Notes: generated by a model from the letters alone, not told the origin. Counted from the stretch's first letter, positions 25,932 to 34,824 are shown. The stretch: 64,000 nucleotides of DNA from Tharpella sp964457755 (GCA_964457755.1 CAYWGC010000013.1:6917-70916); one strand, 5' to 3'. Numbers and translations are program-made.

Positions 25932-27005
25932 ATGAAAAAAATTGCGGTTCTGGCCGGGGATGGTATTGGCCCGGAGGTAATGCGGGAAGCACTCAAGGTG
26001 CTTGATGCTGTACAGAAAAAATTCTCTCTTAAACTTGAGTACACTTTTGCTGATGTCGGCGGTTGCGCCATTGATAATCAGGGCACGGCCCTGCCGCCTG
26101 AAACTTTAAAAATCTGCAAAGAAAGTGACGCCATCCTTTTCGGCTCGGTCGGGGGACCGCAATGGGAGAATCTGCCTCCAGCCAAACAGCCGGAAAGGGC
26201 GGCACTGTTACCTCTACGTAAACATTTCGATCTTTTCTGCAACTTTCGCCCAGCCCGGGTCTACCCCTCGCTGACCGCGGCCTGTCCTTTAAGAGCTGAT
26301 ATCGTCAAAGAGGGCTTTGATATTCTCTGCGTACGAGAGTTGACCAGCGGCATCTACTTTGGCCAACCTAAAGGTCGGGAAGGTAGTGGTTCAAATGAAA
26401 AAGCTTTCGATACAATGGTCTATACCAGGGGTGAAATCGAACGGATTGCCCATTTAGCCTTTGCGGCCGCCCGCAAGCGCAGAGGCCAGGTCACCTCAAT
26501 CGACAAGGCCAATGTCCTGACGACCATGGTTTTATGGCGAGAAGTCGTTATCGAAGTCGCTAAAGAGTACCCCGATGTTACTTTAAACCACCTCTATATC
26601 GACAATGCCACGATGCAGATGGTCAGAGATCCACACCAGTTCGACGTCATGCTCTGCGGTAATATGTTCGGAGATATCATCTCTGATGAAGCCGCCATGC
26701 TGACCGGCTCGATGGGGCTTCTAGCTTCTGCTAGCCTCAACCGGGAAAACTTCGGCCTCTATGAACCTGCTGGCGGCTCAGCCCCCGATATCGCGGGCCA
26801 GGGCGTCGCCAACCCGATCGCCCAGATCCTTTCGGCCGCCATGATGCTGCGCTACAGTTTTGCTCTCGACCAAGCCGCCAACGCCATCGACCAAGCCGTG
26901 GCTCAAACTCTGGAAGAGGGCATCCACACCCGTGACATTGCTGTAAACCCGGGAAAAATCGTTAATACGCAAGAGATGGGTAATGCGATTTTAAAAAGAA
27001 TTTAA
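25932..27005 (+). CDS. leuB: 3-isopropylmalate dehydrogenase
   Basis: A 357-residue enzyme of normal family length. GDGIGPEV is at the N-terminus, the substrate loop Arg residues are in PERAALLPLRKHFDLFCNFRPARV and RELTSGIYFGQPKG, and the isocitrate/isopropylmalate dehydrogenase signature reads NMFGDIISDEAAML, followed by YEPAGGSAPDIAGQGVANP. It oxidises and decarboxylates 3-isopropylmalate to 2-ketoisocaproate in leucine synthesis, with NAD and a divalent metal. A GGAG precedes the start. The leuA and leuCD genes are not in this window, so the gene stands apart. Its end overlaps the convergent GemA-like gene by four bases. Confidence 0.97.
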   Translation: MKKIAVLAGDGIGPEVMREALKVLDAVQKKFSLKLEYTFADVGGCAIDNQGTALPPETLKICKESDAILFGSVGGPQWENLPPAKQPERAALLPLRKHFDLFCNFRPARVYPSLTAACPLRADIVKEGFDILCVRELTSGIYFGQPKGREGSGSNEKAFDTMVYTRGEIERIAHLAFAAARKRRGQVTSIDKANVLTTMVLWREVVIEVAKEYPDVTLNHLYIDNATMQMVRDPHQFDVMLCGNMFGDIISDEAAMLTGSMGLLASASLNRENFGLYEPAGGSAPDIAGQGVANPIAQILSAAMMLRYSFALDQAANAIDQAVAQTLEEGIHTRDIAVNPGKIVNTQEMGNAILKRI

Positions 27006-27373
27006 ACCTGGTGCTTCTTCACCTGCTTTAACGACTCTATTACCCGACTGGCTTCCACTTTACTACAGTTGCCGACATCGGTTTTATGGTAATATTTATG
27101 CAGGAAATTATTGAAATGGCTGCGGCTCCAGCCGAGCTCTTCGATGAGATGCAGGATATAGAGTTTCTGGCGGATAGTTAAACCTTCCTCATTGAGACGG
27201 TAGTGGCGGCTTTTGGCAAAATCACGCATCAGGCGACGAAAACTAATTTCATCAAGCTCTTTAGCAGAGCGTACACCGCAAGATTTTTCGAGAAAATCGC
27301 GATACTCTTCATCACTGAAACCCAACTCCCGCTTGACGATATGGATAACGGCCATTTTTTTGTGATCAAGCAT
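27002..27373 (-). CDS. GemA-like (DUF1018) protein
   Basis: The pattern of this 123-residue protein is that of Mu-phage GemA/Gp16: AVIHIVKRELGFSDEEYRDFLEKSCGVRSAKEL, then a second half RQKLYILHLIEELGWSRSHFNNFLHKYY. In phage Mu, GemA alters host gene expression and DNA topology. No phage gene is near, so this is either a domesticated copy or a bacterial branch of the family. It is followed (21 bases) by, and oriented the same as, the radical SAM gene at 27394-28971, and could be co-transcribed with it. Confidence 0.75.
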   Translation of the reverse strand: MLDHKKMAVIHIVKRELGFSDEEYRDFLEKSCGVRSAKELDEISFRRLMRDFAKSRHYRLNEEGLTIRQKLYILHLIEELGWSRSHFNNFLHKYYHKTDVGNCSKVEASRVIESLKQVKKHQV

Positions 27374-27393
27374 CCTTAACTCCTTGTGCTACC

Positions 27394-28971
27394 TTAGATT
27401 TTGCAAAAAAAAGGGGCGTGATTAGAGGTAAATGAGGGGGGATCCCGTTTTATGATCGGCGCAATCGCCGGATGGCGTTTAAACTCCTGGTCGAGAAAGC
27501 GCCGGATATCCTGGCGCTGCCATCCCCGAGGGTGAATAAAATCAGCATATAAAGATAGATCGCCTGCGTAAAAATCACGGACTTCAAGTTCTTTGCTTTC
27601 CAAACTGTATAAGGGCAGGTTGAAGATGGCAAGATTAAGAAATGAGATCGCCTGACTATGCCGCACTACAAATTCAAGGGTTTTCCGAGCTTGAGGCAGG
27701 GCTTCGGTCGGCGTCCCGAACAGCAGATAGACATAGGTCGCAATCCCAGCTTGTTTAAGGTTTTCTAAAACAGTCGATACCTGTTCTAAAGAGATACCCT
27801 TCTGCATTGCCTCTAAAACTTCCGGAGCGCCCGACTCGATCCCCAATTTTAACATCACACAACCGGATTGCCGTAACTTGTTGCAAAAACTGAGATCACA
27901 AAGTGCCTCGCTGATACGAACAAAACCGTACCACTCAGCCCCCGGCGGATTTTCGCCTAAAAAGTGCAAAAGGGCCGGACTTAAAGCATTATCGAGAAAA
28001 TGAATCAATCCAGGCCGCAAAGCCTGCACCAGAGTTCCAAGCTCACTGCCAACAATTTGCGGGACTATTGGCCGGTAACGACTGCCTTCCGCTTTTTCTG
28101 GACAAAATGAACAACGATTCCAGTAACAACCCGATGAAGCGGCATAGGGCAGAATCGTTACAGGAGAGAGATAGGTCAGCGCCGAGAAATCACGGTAATC
28201 GGGAAGCGGCTGAGCCGGCGACAATTTTTTATCAACTGTTTTGCGAACTGATAAAACGCCCGCAGTTTGCGGCCGCATCAAATCCAGCAACGCTTTTTCA
28301 CCGGGCCCGGCGATCAGATGGTCAATCAGACCGGCAAAGATTTCTCTAAAATTCGACTTATCATCTTGCGGCCGACTGAGCCACGAGGTCACGAGGCCGC
28401 CCCCAACCACCACCGACAGTTCCGGATAGCGTTGCCGACAGAAGCCAATCATCGCAAACGTAACCAGGGCCTGACTCAGATAGTTTAAGGAAAAACCGAT
28501 AAAAGAAAAGCCCGAGCTCTCAATGAGATGCGTCAATCTCTTACTGAAAAATGAGTAGTAGAGATTCTCTTGCGGTCGCTTGGCCGCCCTCAGAAGATCT
28601 CGGCTACGCAGCGCTGAAAGTGAATGATCCTGATAATTGACCAACGTAAGAGCGATGCCATGTTCACGGCCGACAATCTCCAAAACCCGATTGAGATCGG
28701 ACACGGCGCGTTTGTAACGATCAAAATTGTTATAGAGAAGAGGACTGCCGAGAGCTGCCAGGTTTTTATCAACATGCTTAAAGGCCCGGCGACTCCAGGT
28801 ATCATCAACTCGTAATGGCTGCCTCAATAAAAACTGCAACCCTTCAAGGTTTAAATCTGCAGCCGTACAGTTCACCCCGTGGGCGCGCAAAAATCCACCA
28901 AGTTTAGCAATTCCGGCCGGCGCTTCACCGGGTTTAGACACCGGTGGATTGATCAAGATAATTTCTGACAT
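27394..28971 (-). CDS. Cobalamin-binding-type radical SAM protein (lipid cluster, copy 3)
   Basis: In this 525-residue protein, residues 1-250 form an N-terminal B12-binding-type domain (INPPVSKPGEAPAGIAKLGGFLRAHG, VVVGGGLVTSW, GPGEKALLDLM). The radical SAM core has CYWNRCSFC, the CX4CX2C spacing seen in a subset of B12-type enzymes. Then come FGTPTEALPQARKTLEF and a C-terminal helical extension. It is divergent from copy 4 with 220 bases between. The N-terminal domain is longer than in copies 1 and 2 because of an insertion at about 60-140. Substrate unknown; proximity to copies 1, 2 and 4 suggests a shared lipid pathway. Confidence 0.88.
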   Translation of the reverse strand: MSEIILINPPVSKPGEAPAGIAKLGGFLRAHGVNCTAADLNLEGLQFLLRQPLRVDDTWSRRAFKHVDKNLAALGSPLLYNNFDRYKRAVSDLNRVLEIVGREHGIALTLVNYQDHSLSALRSRDLLRAAKRPQENLYYSFFSKRLTHLIESSGFSFIGFSLNYLSQALVTFAMIGFCRQRYPELSVVVGGGLVTSWLSRPQDDKSNFREIFAGLIDHLIAGPGEKALLDLMRPQTAGVLSVRKTVDKKLSPAQPLPDYRDFSALTYLSPVTILPYAASSGCYWNRCSFCPEKAEGSRYRPIVPQIVGSELGTLVQALRPGLIHFLDNALSPALLHFLGENPPGAEWYGFVRISEALCDLSFCNKLRQSGCVMLKLGIESGAPEVLEAMQKGISLEQVSTVLENLKQAGIATYVYLLFGTPTEALPQARKTLEFVVRHSQAISFLNLAIFNLPLYSLESKELEVRDFYAGDLSLYADFIHPRGWQRQDIRRFLDQEFKRHPAIAPIIKRDPPSFTSNHAPFFCKI

Positions 28972-29152
28972 ATCAACATTTATAGTGATTCTGACATCCT
29001 AAAGCAATCTGAAAACACTTGCCCACCAATTCTTAAGAGTAAGGCACCAAGCAACAACATCACAAAATCGTTGCAAGATCAAAGGCGGTATGCTATCCCC
29101 CCTCATGAAAGAGGAATTTTTCATCCAACCAGTTAATAATCATTGAGACAAA

Positions 29153-29179
29153 AAAGGCCGGGGCTTGAGCCCGGCCTTT
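29153..29179 (+). terminator. GC-rich hairpin with T-run just before a radical SAM gene
   Basis: AAAGGCCGGG (29153-29162) pairs with CCCGGCCTTT (29170-29179), and a short T-rich stretch follows. It has the form of an intrinsic terminator for the plus strand but lies only 12 bases before the ATG at 29192. It could attenuate transcription or mask the start region. Confidence 0.6.
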
Positions 29180-29191
29180 ATAGCTAAAAAT

Positions 29192-30643
29192 ATGACACAA
29201 CTCAACCCACACCGCGTCCTGCTTGTCCATCCCTTAGGCTATCAGGCCTCTGCGGCCCAGGCCGATATTGCCAGAAAAGCCAACCTGATGCCGCCATTAG
29301 GTTTAGCCAGCATTGCCGCTTACCTTGAAGAGCGTGGTAAAAAGGCCGATATTCTTGATTGTTTCGCCTCTCCGCTGACGGCCGAACGCCACTTAAAAAC
29401 CTACCTTCAAATGATCCGGCCGGCCTGGATCGGTTTCAGCTGCACCACCTCCAGCTTTCTTGACGGGGTTCGGCTGGCATCCTTAGCCAAAGAGATCCAG
29501 CCCGGCATCCGCACCTTTTGCGGCGGACCCCACGTTTCGGCCTTACGCGAAAAACTGTTAGCCGACTATCCGGCTTTTGACTATCTGGTTGTTGGTGAAG
29601 GTGAAGAGACTGTTTTTCAACTTATGGAGGAACCCGAAAACGCCCGGAACATCCCCGGTCTGGTTTTCTGGAACGCTGCCGGAGAAGCCGAATTTTCCGG
29701 TTTTCGCGAACCCGGCATTGAACTTGACTCACTCCCGTTCCCGGCTTATGAAAAACTTACAGGTTTCCCGAAAACCTACCGGCTCCCGATCTTCAACTAT
29801 CCCAAAGCCCCCAACACAAGCTGTATTTCGAGCCGTGGTTGCCCCTACACCTGCAGTTATTGTGACCGCTCGGTTTTTCGCCGGACTTTCCGCTACAATT
29901 CGGCCACCTATCTCTACCGTCATCTCGAATACCTGAAAACCCGTTTCGGCATCCGCCACGTCAACTTCTATGACGATCAATTTACGTTCAACCGGGAACG
30001 CGTGGAAGAGCTCTGCCAAATGCTGATCTCAACTCCTCTGGAGATGACGTTCAACTGTGCGGTTCGGGCCGAGCATGTCGATGGTGAAATTTTAGAGAAG
30101 ATGAAAAAGGCGGGCTGCTGGATGATCAGCTTAGGTATAGAGAGCGGTGATGCCGAACTTTTAAGCCGTCATAGACAGAAGGTCGATCTCGATTTTATGG
30201 CAGAACAGGTTAATTTAATCAAAAAGACCGGCATCAGAGTCAAGGGACTTTTCATGGTCGGCCTACCGGGAGAGACCACAAGCAGCCTTAAACGCTCCAT
30301 CACCTACTTGAAATCTCTGCCGATTGATGAACTCAACGTCGCCAAATTCACCCCGTTTCCGGGCTCACCCCTCTACGAAAAGATCCACGATTTCGGCAGT
30401 TTTACGGAAAACTGGGAGAGTATGGACTGCATGAGCTTTCAGTTCATCCCCCAGGGTATGACCAGTGCAAAAATGGAAGAACTTTTCCTTGAATTTTACA
30501 AAACCCACTTCAAACAGCCGCGCATCCTGCTCAACTATGTCGCCATGCTCAAACATTCACCCGACTCCTGGCTGCGTTTCGCCGCAAACTTAGGCTCTTT
30601 CTTGTATTTCGCCCGGCATAGTGAAAAACGTATAATTAAATGA
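29192..30643 (+). CDS. Cobalamin-binding-type radical SAM protein (lipid cluster, copy 4)
   Basis: 483 residues from the ATG at 29192. The B12-binding domain is at about 1-150 (LLVHPLGYQ, MPPLGLASIAAYLEERGKKADILDC, FCGGPHVSALREKLL, DYLVVGEGEETVF). The radical SAM domain has CPYTCSYC after SSRG and then LGIESGDAELL and FMVGLPGETTSS. It is similar to hopanoid HpnJ and BchE-type enzymes by layout. I see no Shine-Dalgarno; a hairpin ends 12 bases before the start. The stop overlaps the start of the glycosyltransferase gene by four bases, so a second lipid operon (radical SAM, GT2, acyltransferase, ACP) starts here. Confidence 0.9.
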   Translation: MTQLNPHRVLLVHPLGYQASAAQADIARKANLMPPLGLASIAAYLEERGKKADILDCFASPLTAERHLKTYLQMIRPAWIGFSCTTSSFLDGVRLASLAKEIQPGIRTFCGGPHVSALREKLLADYPAFDYLVVGEGEETVFQLMEEPENARNIPGLVFWNAAGEAEFSGFREPGIELDSLPFPAYEKLTGFPKTYRLPIFNYPKAPNTSCISSRGCPYTCSYCDRSVFRRTFRYNSATYLYRHLEYLKTRFGIRHVNFYDDQFTFNRERVEELCQMLISTPLEMTFNCAVRAEHVDGEILEKMKKAGCWMISLGIESGDAELLSRHRQKVDLDFMAEQVNLIKKTGIRVKGLFMVGLPGETTSSLKRSITYLKSLPIDELNVAKFTPFPGSPLYEKIHDFGSFTENWESMDCMSFQFIPQGMTSAKMEELFLEFYKTHFKQPRILLNYVAMLKHSPDSWLRFAANLGSFLYFARHSEKRIIK

Positions 30644-31857
30644 TCAATAAAAACACGATTCCAAACCATTCGCAACCTCTAAAAACTGCAGTAATCATCC
30701 CCCTCTACAACCATGCCACGACCCTGGGGAAAGTGGTCACCGACGTTGAGTGTTTTGCAAAGCTGATAATTGTGGTTAACGACGGCAGCACCGACGAAGC
30801 TGTTGCAGAGTGTCAAAAACTCAACCAATCTGTGCATATAATCCGCCACCCCAGCAATCAAGGCAAGGGGGCGGCGATCTTGAGCGGGGCGGCAAAGGCG
30901 CGACAATTGGGGGCCAGCCATATAATCACAATTGATGCCGACGGTCAGCACTATGGTGCTGAGATTCCCGATTTCATGGCAGCAATCAGTAATAACCCCG
31001 AAGCCATAATTGTCGGCTGCCGTAAATTCGACGAGACCTATGTACCCGGCAGTTCGCGGTTCGGTCGCAGTTTTTCCAACTTCTGGTTTCGGGTTCAGAC
31101 CGGACGCAAAATCGGCGACAGCCAGAGTGGTTTTCGGGCTTACCCTTTAACTGTTATTGAGGCTTTTAAATGGCGCGAAAAACGGTACGCCTTTGAAAAT
31201 GAAATTATTGTGCGGGCCGCCTGGTCCGGCATCAGGCTAGAAGAGATCACGATCCGGGTTCACTACCCGACCCGCCACGAACACATTTCCCATTTTCACA
31301 GGCTCTGGGATAACCTACGCTTAAGTTTATTAAACACCCGGTTGACAATCCGTTCAATGCTGCCCTGGCCTCACAATCAACTTGCTGGCGAGGGCCAGCC
31401 CCCGGCGGTACCGGTCTCGATTCTGCATCCCCTGCGCAGTCTCCGACTTCTGCTTAACGAGAATGCTTCTCCCGGCCGCCTGGCGGTTGCGGTCGGCCTT
31501 GGCGTTCTGGTTGGCGCCTTGCCGTTACTGGGCCTGCGAGCTATGATTATTCTGATGATTACTGGCTATTTCCGCCTCAACAAGGTTGTCGCCCTGGCGG
31601 CCGGCAATATCTGCACACCACCCTTTGTCCCGGCTCTATGTATTGAAGCTGGATATTTTCTGCGGCATGGTGCATTTTTGACTGAGATTTCATTTAAAAC
31701 GTTGGGTTATCAAGCTCTGGAAAGATTCTGGGAATGGGGCCTGGGAGCACTACTGGTGGGCCCGCTGCTGGCCTTAATCTTGGGCTTTGCAACTTATCTT
31801 ATAGCTTTAAATTTAAAGACCAAACGCCCTGCAGTTGAGTGTAAAAGTGTCGACTGA
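30640..31857 (+). CDS. GT2 glycosyltransferase with C-terminal DUF2062 membrane domain
   Basis: In this 405-residue protein, residues 12-230 are a GT-A family 2 glycosyltransferase (VIIPLYNHATTLGKVV, VNDGSTDEA, ITIDADGQHY as the DxD-like metal site). The last 135 residues form a DUF2062 domain with hydrophobic helices (VAVGLGVLVGALPLLGL, VVALAAGNICTPPFVPALC). It probably adds a sugar to a lipid at the cytoplasmic face. GT2 plus acyltransferase plus ACP is a set typical of aryl polyene and related clusters. It is translationally coupled to the upstream radical SAM gene (ATGA overlap) and overlaps the acyltransferase gene. Confidence 0.9.
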   Translation: MINKNTIPNHSQPLKTAVIIPLYNHATTLGKVVTDVECFAKLIIVVNDGSTDEAVAECQKLNQSVHIIRHPSNQGKGAAILSGAAKARQLGASHIITIDADGQHYGAEIPDFMAAISNNPEAIIVGCRKFDETYVPGSSRFGRSFSNFWFRVQTGRKIGDSQSGFRAYPLTVIEAFKWREKRYAFENEIIVRAAWSGIRLEEITIRVHYPTRHEHISHFHRLWDNLRLSLLNTRLTIRSMLPWPHNQLAGEGQPPAVPVSILHPLRSLRLLLNENASPGRLAVAVGLGVLVGALPLLGLRAMIILMITGYFRLNKVVALAAGNICTPPFVPALCIEAGYFLRHGAFLTEISFKTLGYQALERFWEWGLGALLVGPLLALILGFATYLIALNLKTKRPAVECKSVD

Positions 31858-32779
31858 AAGCACAGGCGAGAGGCCCAAAACCTGGAGTAGTCGCAGCGTT
31901 GGCGCTCCCTGGCAGCATCACTTCTTTTATCTTTTGATCAGGCTTGGCGGCCGCCATATAGCCTACCCTTTTCTCTATCCGATAGTGCTCTACTATCTGC
32001 TTTTCCGGCCCGACCAGCGCCGCAAAAGCCGCTATTACCTGGATCGCCGTTTCCCCGACCATAAAGGATTTGCCGCTTTCAGAGACAGTTTCAAGATGAT
32101 CATGAGTTTAAGCCGCTCACTGGTCGACCGCGCCCTGGTCGGCATCTGCGGCCCTAATATCCTGCGCACGCAGTTTCCTGAAAGCCAACAACTGGCAAAT
32201 CTGGCGGCCGCCGGTGATGGTCTCATAATCCTGACCACCCATATCGGCTGCTGGCAGGCGGCAATGGTCTATCTGACTAAACTTAAAGGCCCGGTTAATA
32301 TGCTGATCCAGCAGGATGCGGGTGATATCGACCGCCACTACTTTGAACACTCGGAACAGGAAAACCCTTTTCAAATTATCGATCCCACCGGATTTCTGGG
32401 CGGCACCCTGGAAATAACTGCGGCCCTCAACCGGGGTGAAACTGTCTGCATTATGGGTGACCGCCACCAGGGTGCCGAAGAAAACTGCCTGGCCCTCAAT
32501 TTCCTGGGCGGCCCGGTTCATTTTCCGGTCGCCGCTTGGAAAATTGCGGCGCTCACCGGCGCCCCCATGGCCGTCTTATTTCCCTTAAAAACCGGCCCCG
32601 AAAGCTACAAGATCGAACTCGCTGAAGTTATCAATATACCCAGACAGGATGCGCGTCCCTTAAACCGTCTGCGCCCCTACATGAGTCGTTATGTCAACTC
32701 TCTGGAAGATATCTGCACTAAAGAACCGTACCAGTTTTTCAATTTTTATGATATGTGGAAAGCACAACCGAAACCATGA
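31835..32779 (+). CDS. LpxL/HtrB-type lysophospholipid (lipid A-like) acyltransferase
   Basis: A 314-residue protein with one N-terminal hydrophobic segment (IAYPFLYPIVLYYLLF) and the acyltransferase site HIGCWQ (HX4D/E type, with the Gly-Cys-Trp-Gln of this family). GDRHQGAEENCLALNFLGG, the region that binds the acceptor, follows. It should transfer the acyl chain from ACP to a glycolipid or lipid backbone at the inner membrane. The start is a TTG that overlaps the GT2 gene by 23 bases; a GTG four codons on is an alternative. The ACP gene follows after 20 bases. Such a pair is expected if an unusual acyl chain made on the ACP is attached to a lipid. Confidence 0.87.
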   Translation: MSVKVSTESTGERPKTWSSRSVGAPWQHHFFYLLIRLGGRHIAYPFLYPIVLYYLLFRPDQRRKSRYYLDRRFPDHKGFAAFRDSFKMIMSLSRSLVDRALVGICGPNILRTQFPESQQLANLAAAGDGLIILTTHIGCWQAAMVYLTKLKGPVNMLIQQDAGDIDRHYFEHSEQENPFQIIDPTGFLGGTLEITAALNRGETVCIMGDRHQGAEENCLALNFLGGPVHFPVAAWKIAALTGAPMAVLFPLKTGPESYKIELAEVINIPRQDARPLNRLRPYMSRYVNSLEDICTKEPYQFFNFYDMWKAQPKP

Positions 32780-32799
32780 TCTAAGAGAGGTAATTAAGT

Positions 32800-33078
32800 A
32801 TGCTTGAAGATAAGCTGCAGGAGCAGTTGAAAAAAATAATCATTGAAGAGTTGAACCTGGAAGATATCGAAGCCGCTGAGATTGGTGATAATGACCCCCT
32901 CTTCGGCGATGAGGGTTTAGGCCTTGATTCTCTTGACGCCGTAGAGCTGGTGGTTCTCATCCAGAAACATTTCACGGTCGAAATTAAAGATATGGAAGAG
33001 GGGCGGGAAGCCCTGGCGTCGATCAACTCCCTGGCTGAATTTATAAAGAGCCGACAAACAGTAGGCAGTGGGCAGTAG
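32800..33078 (+). CDS. Acyl carrier protein of the lipid cluster
   Basis: 92 residues, acidic and helical. The phosphopantetheine attachment Ser is in GLDSLDAVELV. It starts with a strong GAGAGG site. It is the only ACP in the window and probably carries chains for the ketosynthase systems, rather than being the housekeeping AcpP. The last residues (QTVGSGQ) are encoded by a tandem 14-base repeat, so the tail has been extended by repeat DNA. Confidence 0.93.
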   Translation: MLEDKLQEQLKKIIIEELNLEDIEAAEIGDNDPLFGDEGLGLDSLDAVELVVLIQKHFTVEIKDMEEGREALASINSLAEFIKSRQTVGSGQ

Positions 33079-33086
33079 GCAGTGGG
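33059..33086 (+). repeat. 14-bp tandem repeat at the end of the ACP gene
   Basis: CAGTAGGCAGTGGG occurs twice back to back (33059-33072, 33073-33086), running through the ACP stop codon at 33076-33078. It is a simple duplication or part of a dispersed repeat. Confidence 0.85.
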
Positions 33087-33157
33087 ATGGCACTATTTTG
33101 CTGCAGGAGTTGCAAATTAAGTCTGGGCCGAAAACAGCTTAGCAAGGAAATAATAAG

Positions 33158-34792
33158 ATGAAAAAGATAACCGTAACCACTAAGCCTTTTCCCGATCAGC
33201 GACCCGGCACTTCAGGCTTGAGAAAAAAAGTGGCGGTCTTTCAAAAGCCCCACTATCTGGAAAATTTTGTCCAGGCGACCTTTGCGGCCCTGGGAGGCGT
33301 CGCGGGCAAACAACTGGCTCTGGGCGGTGACGGCCGTTTCTATAACCGCCAAGCCCTGCAGACCATTGTGCGCCTGGCCTTAGGCAATGGTGTGAAAAAG
33401 CTGCTCATTGGCAGAGGCGGCATTCTCTCAACCCCGGCGGCGTCATGTGTTATCCGTAAATATGGTCTCGACGGTGGCTTTATTCTCTCGGCCAGCCATA
33501 ATCCCGGAGGACCTGACGGTGATTTTGGGATCAAATTCAACACCGCTAACGGCGGCCCGGCTCCGGAGAAGATCACCGAAACGATCTATCAAAAAAGCTT
33601 GAAGATTGACCACTACCTGACGGTGACCAGCCCGGATATCGACCTCGACACCTTAAGCTGTTTCGAGCTGGGGAAAATGACTGTTGAAATCATCGATCCG
33701 GTCGCCGATTATGCCGATCTGATGATGGAACTTTTTGACTTTCCCGCGATCTCCGCACTCTTTAAGAGTCCCGATTTTAATTTTCTTTTTGACGGCATGC
33801 ACGCAGTCACCGGCCCTTACGCCAAGGAGATCTTCTGCCAGCACCTGGGCGCCACCGAAAAAAGCCTTCTCAACTGCACCGTCAAGCCCGATTTCGGCGG
33901 CGGCCACCCCGATCCCAACCTAAAATACGCCAAAGAGCTGGTTAAAGCCATGTTCGGCAAAAATGCACCCGCCTTGGGCGCAGCCTCCGATGGTGACGGC
34001 GATCGCAATATGATTTTAGGCAGCAACTTTTTCGTCACCCCGAGTGACAGCGTTGCCATAATCGCGGCTAACGCTCATCTTATCAAAGGTTACAAAAAAG
34101 GTGTCAAAGGGCTGGCCCGTTCAATGCCGACGAGCTGCGCTCTGGATGCGGTTGCTGTAAAGCTTGGGGTTGAATGTTTCGAGACCCCAACCGGCTGGAA
34201 ATTTTTTGGCAACCTGCTTGACGCCGGGCGCTTGACAATCTGCGGCGAAGAGAGCTTCGGCACCGGCTCCGACCATATCCGCGAAAAAGATGGCCTCTGG
34301 GCGGTTCTTTTCTGGCTCAACCTGCTCGCCATAAAGAAGATCAGCGTCGCTGATATCGTCCAGGAACACTGGCAAAATTTCGGTCGCAACTACTACTCCC
34401 GCCACGATTATGAAGAAATTGAAAGTGCAGCTGCGCACCAACTGGTAGATGATTTGAGAAATAGGTTTACCGAGCTTTGCGGAAGTCACTTTGGGACTCT
34501 AGAGATCTCTAAAGCCGATGATTTTTCCTATCTCGATCCGATCGACGGCAGCCTCTCTCAACGGCAAGGTATCAGGCTCCTTTTTAAAGACAGATCACGA
34601 ATTATTCTGCGCCTTTCAGGAACCGGCACCAGTGGTGCGACTTTACGCCTCTATTTTGAAAAAGTTGAGAAAGATCCGGCTAGGATGAATCTCGAAACCC
34701 AGACAGCCTTGACCGAATTAATCAAACTTGCGGAAGAACTTTTTGCCGTCAAAAAAATTACCGGCAGAAGCGAACCTACGGTTATCACCTGA
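33158..34792 (+). CDS. pgm: Phosphoglucomutase (alpha-D-glucose specific)
   Basis: A 544-residue alpha-D-phosphohexomutase of four-domain layout. The N-terminal substrate-binding signature is GTSGLRKK. The phosphoserine loop reads LSASHNPGGPDGDFG, the metal loop DGDGDRNMI, the sugar loop GEESFG, and the C-terminal phosphate loop RLSGTGTSGATLRLYF. It interconverts glucose-1-P and glucose-6-P, linking glycolysis to glucan and UDP-sugar synthesis. It lies 32 bases before malQ in the same direction, which suggests a glucan-use operon. It follows the lipid cluster's ACP by 79 bases and may share its transcript. Confidence 0.97.
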   Translation: MKKITVTTKPFPDQRPGTSGLRKKVAVFQKPHYLENFVQATFAALGGVAGKQLALGGDGRFYNRQALQTIVRLALGNGVKKLLIGRGGILSTPAASCVIRKYGLDGGFILSASHNPGGPDGDFGIKFNTANGGPAPEKITETIYQKSLKIDHYLTVTSPDIDLDTLSCFELGKMTVEIIDPVADYADLMMELFDFPAISALFKSPDFNFLFDGMHAVTGPYAKEIFCQHLGATEKSLLNCTVKPDFGGGHPDPNLKYAKELVKAMFGKNAPALGAASDGDGDRNMILGSNFFVTPSDSVAIIAANAHLIKGYKKGVKGLARSMPTSCALDAVAVKLGVECFETPTGWKFFGNLLDAGRLTICGEESFGTGSDHIREKDGLWAVLFWLNLLAIKKISVADIVQEHWQNFGRNYYSRHDYEEIESAAAHQLVDDLRNRFTELCGSHFGTLEISKADDFSYLDPIDGSLSQRQGIRLLFKDRSRIILRLSGTGTSGATLRLYFEKVEKDPARMNLETQTALTELIKLAEELFAVKKITGRSEPTVIT

Positions 34793-34824
34793 CCTTTTAC
34801 CCCCTAGCCAAGGAAAAGTTAAAC

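Noticed and set aside
29165..29191. TTG start nine codons upstream for the radical SAM gene
   Set aside because: The TTG lies inside the hairpin and has no ribosome binding site; the ATG at 29192 precedes the family-like N-terminus directly.
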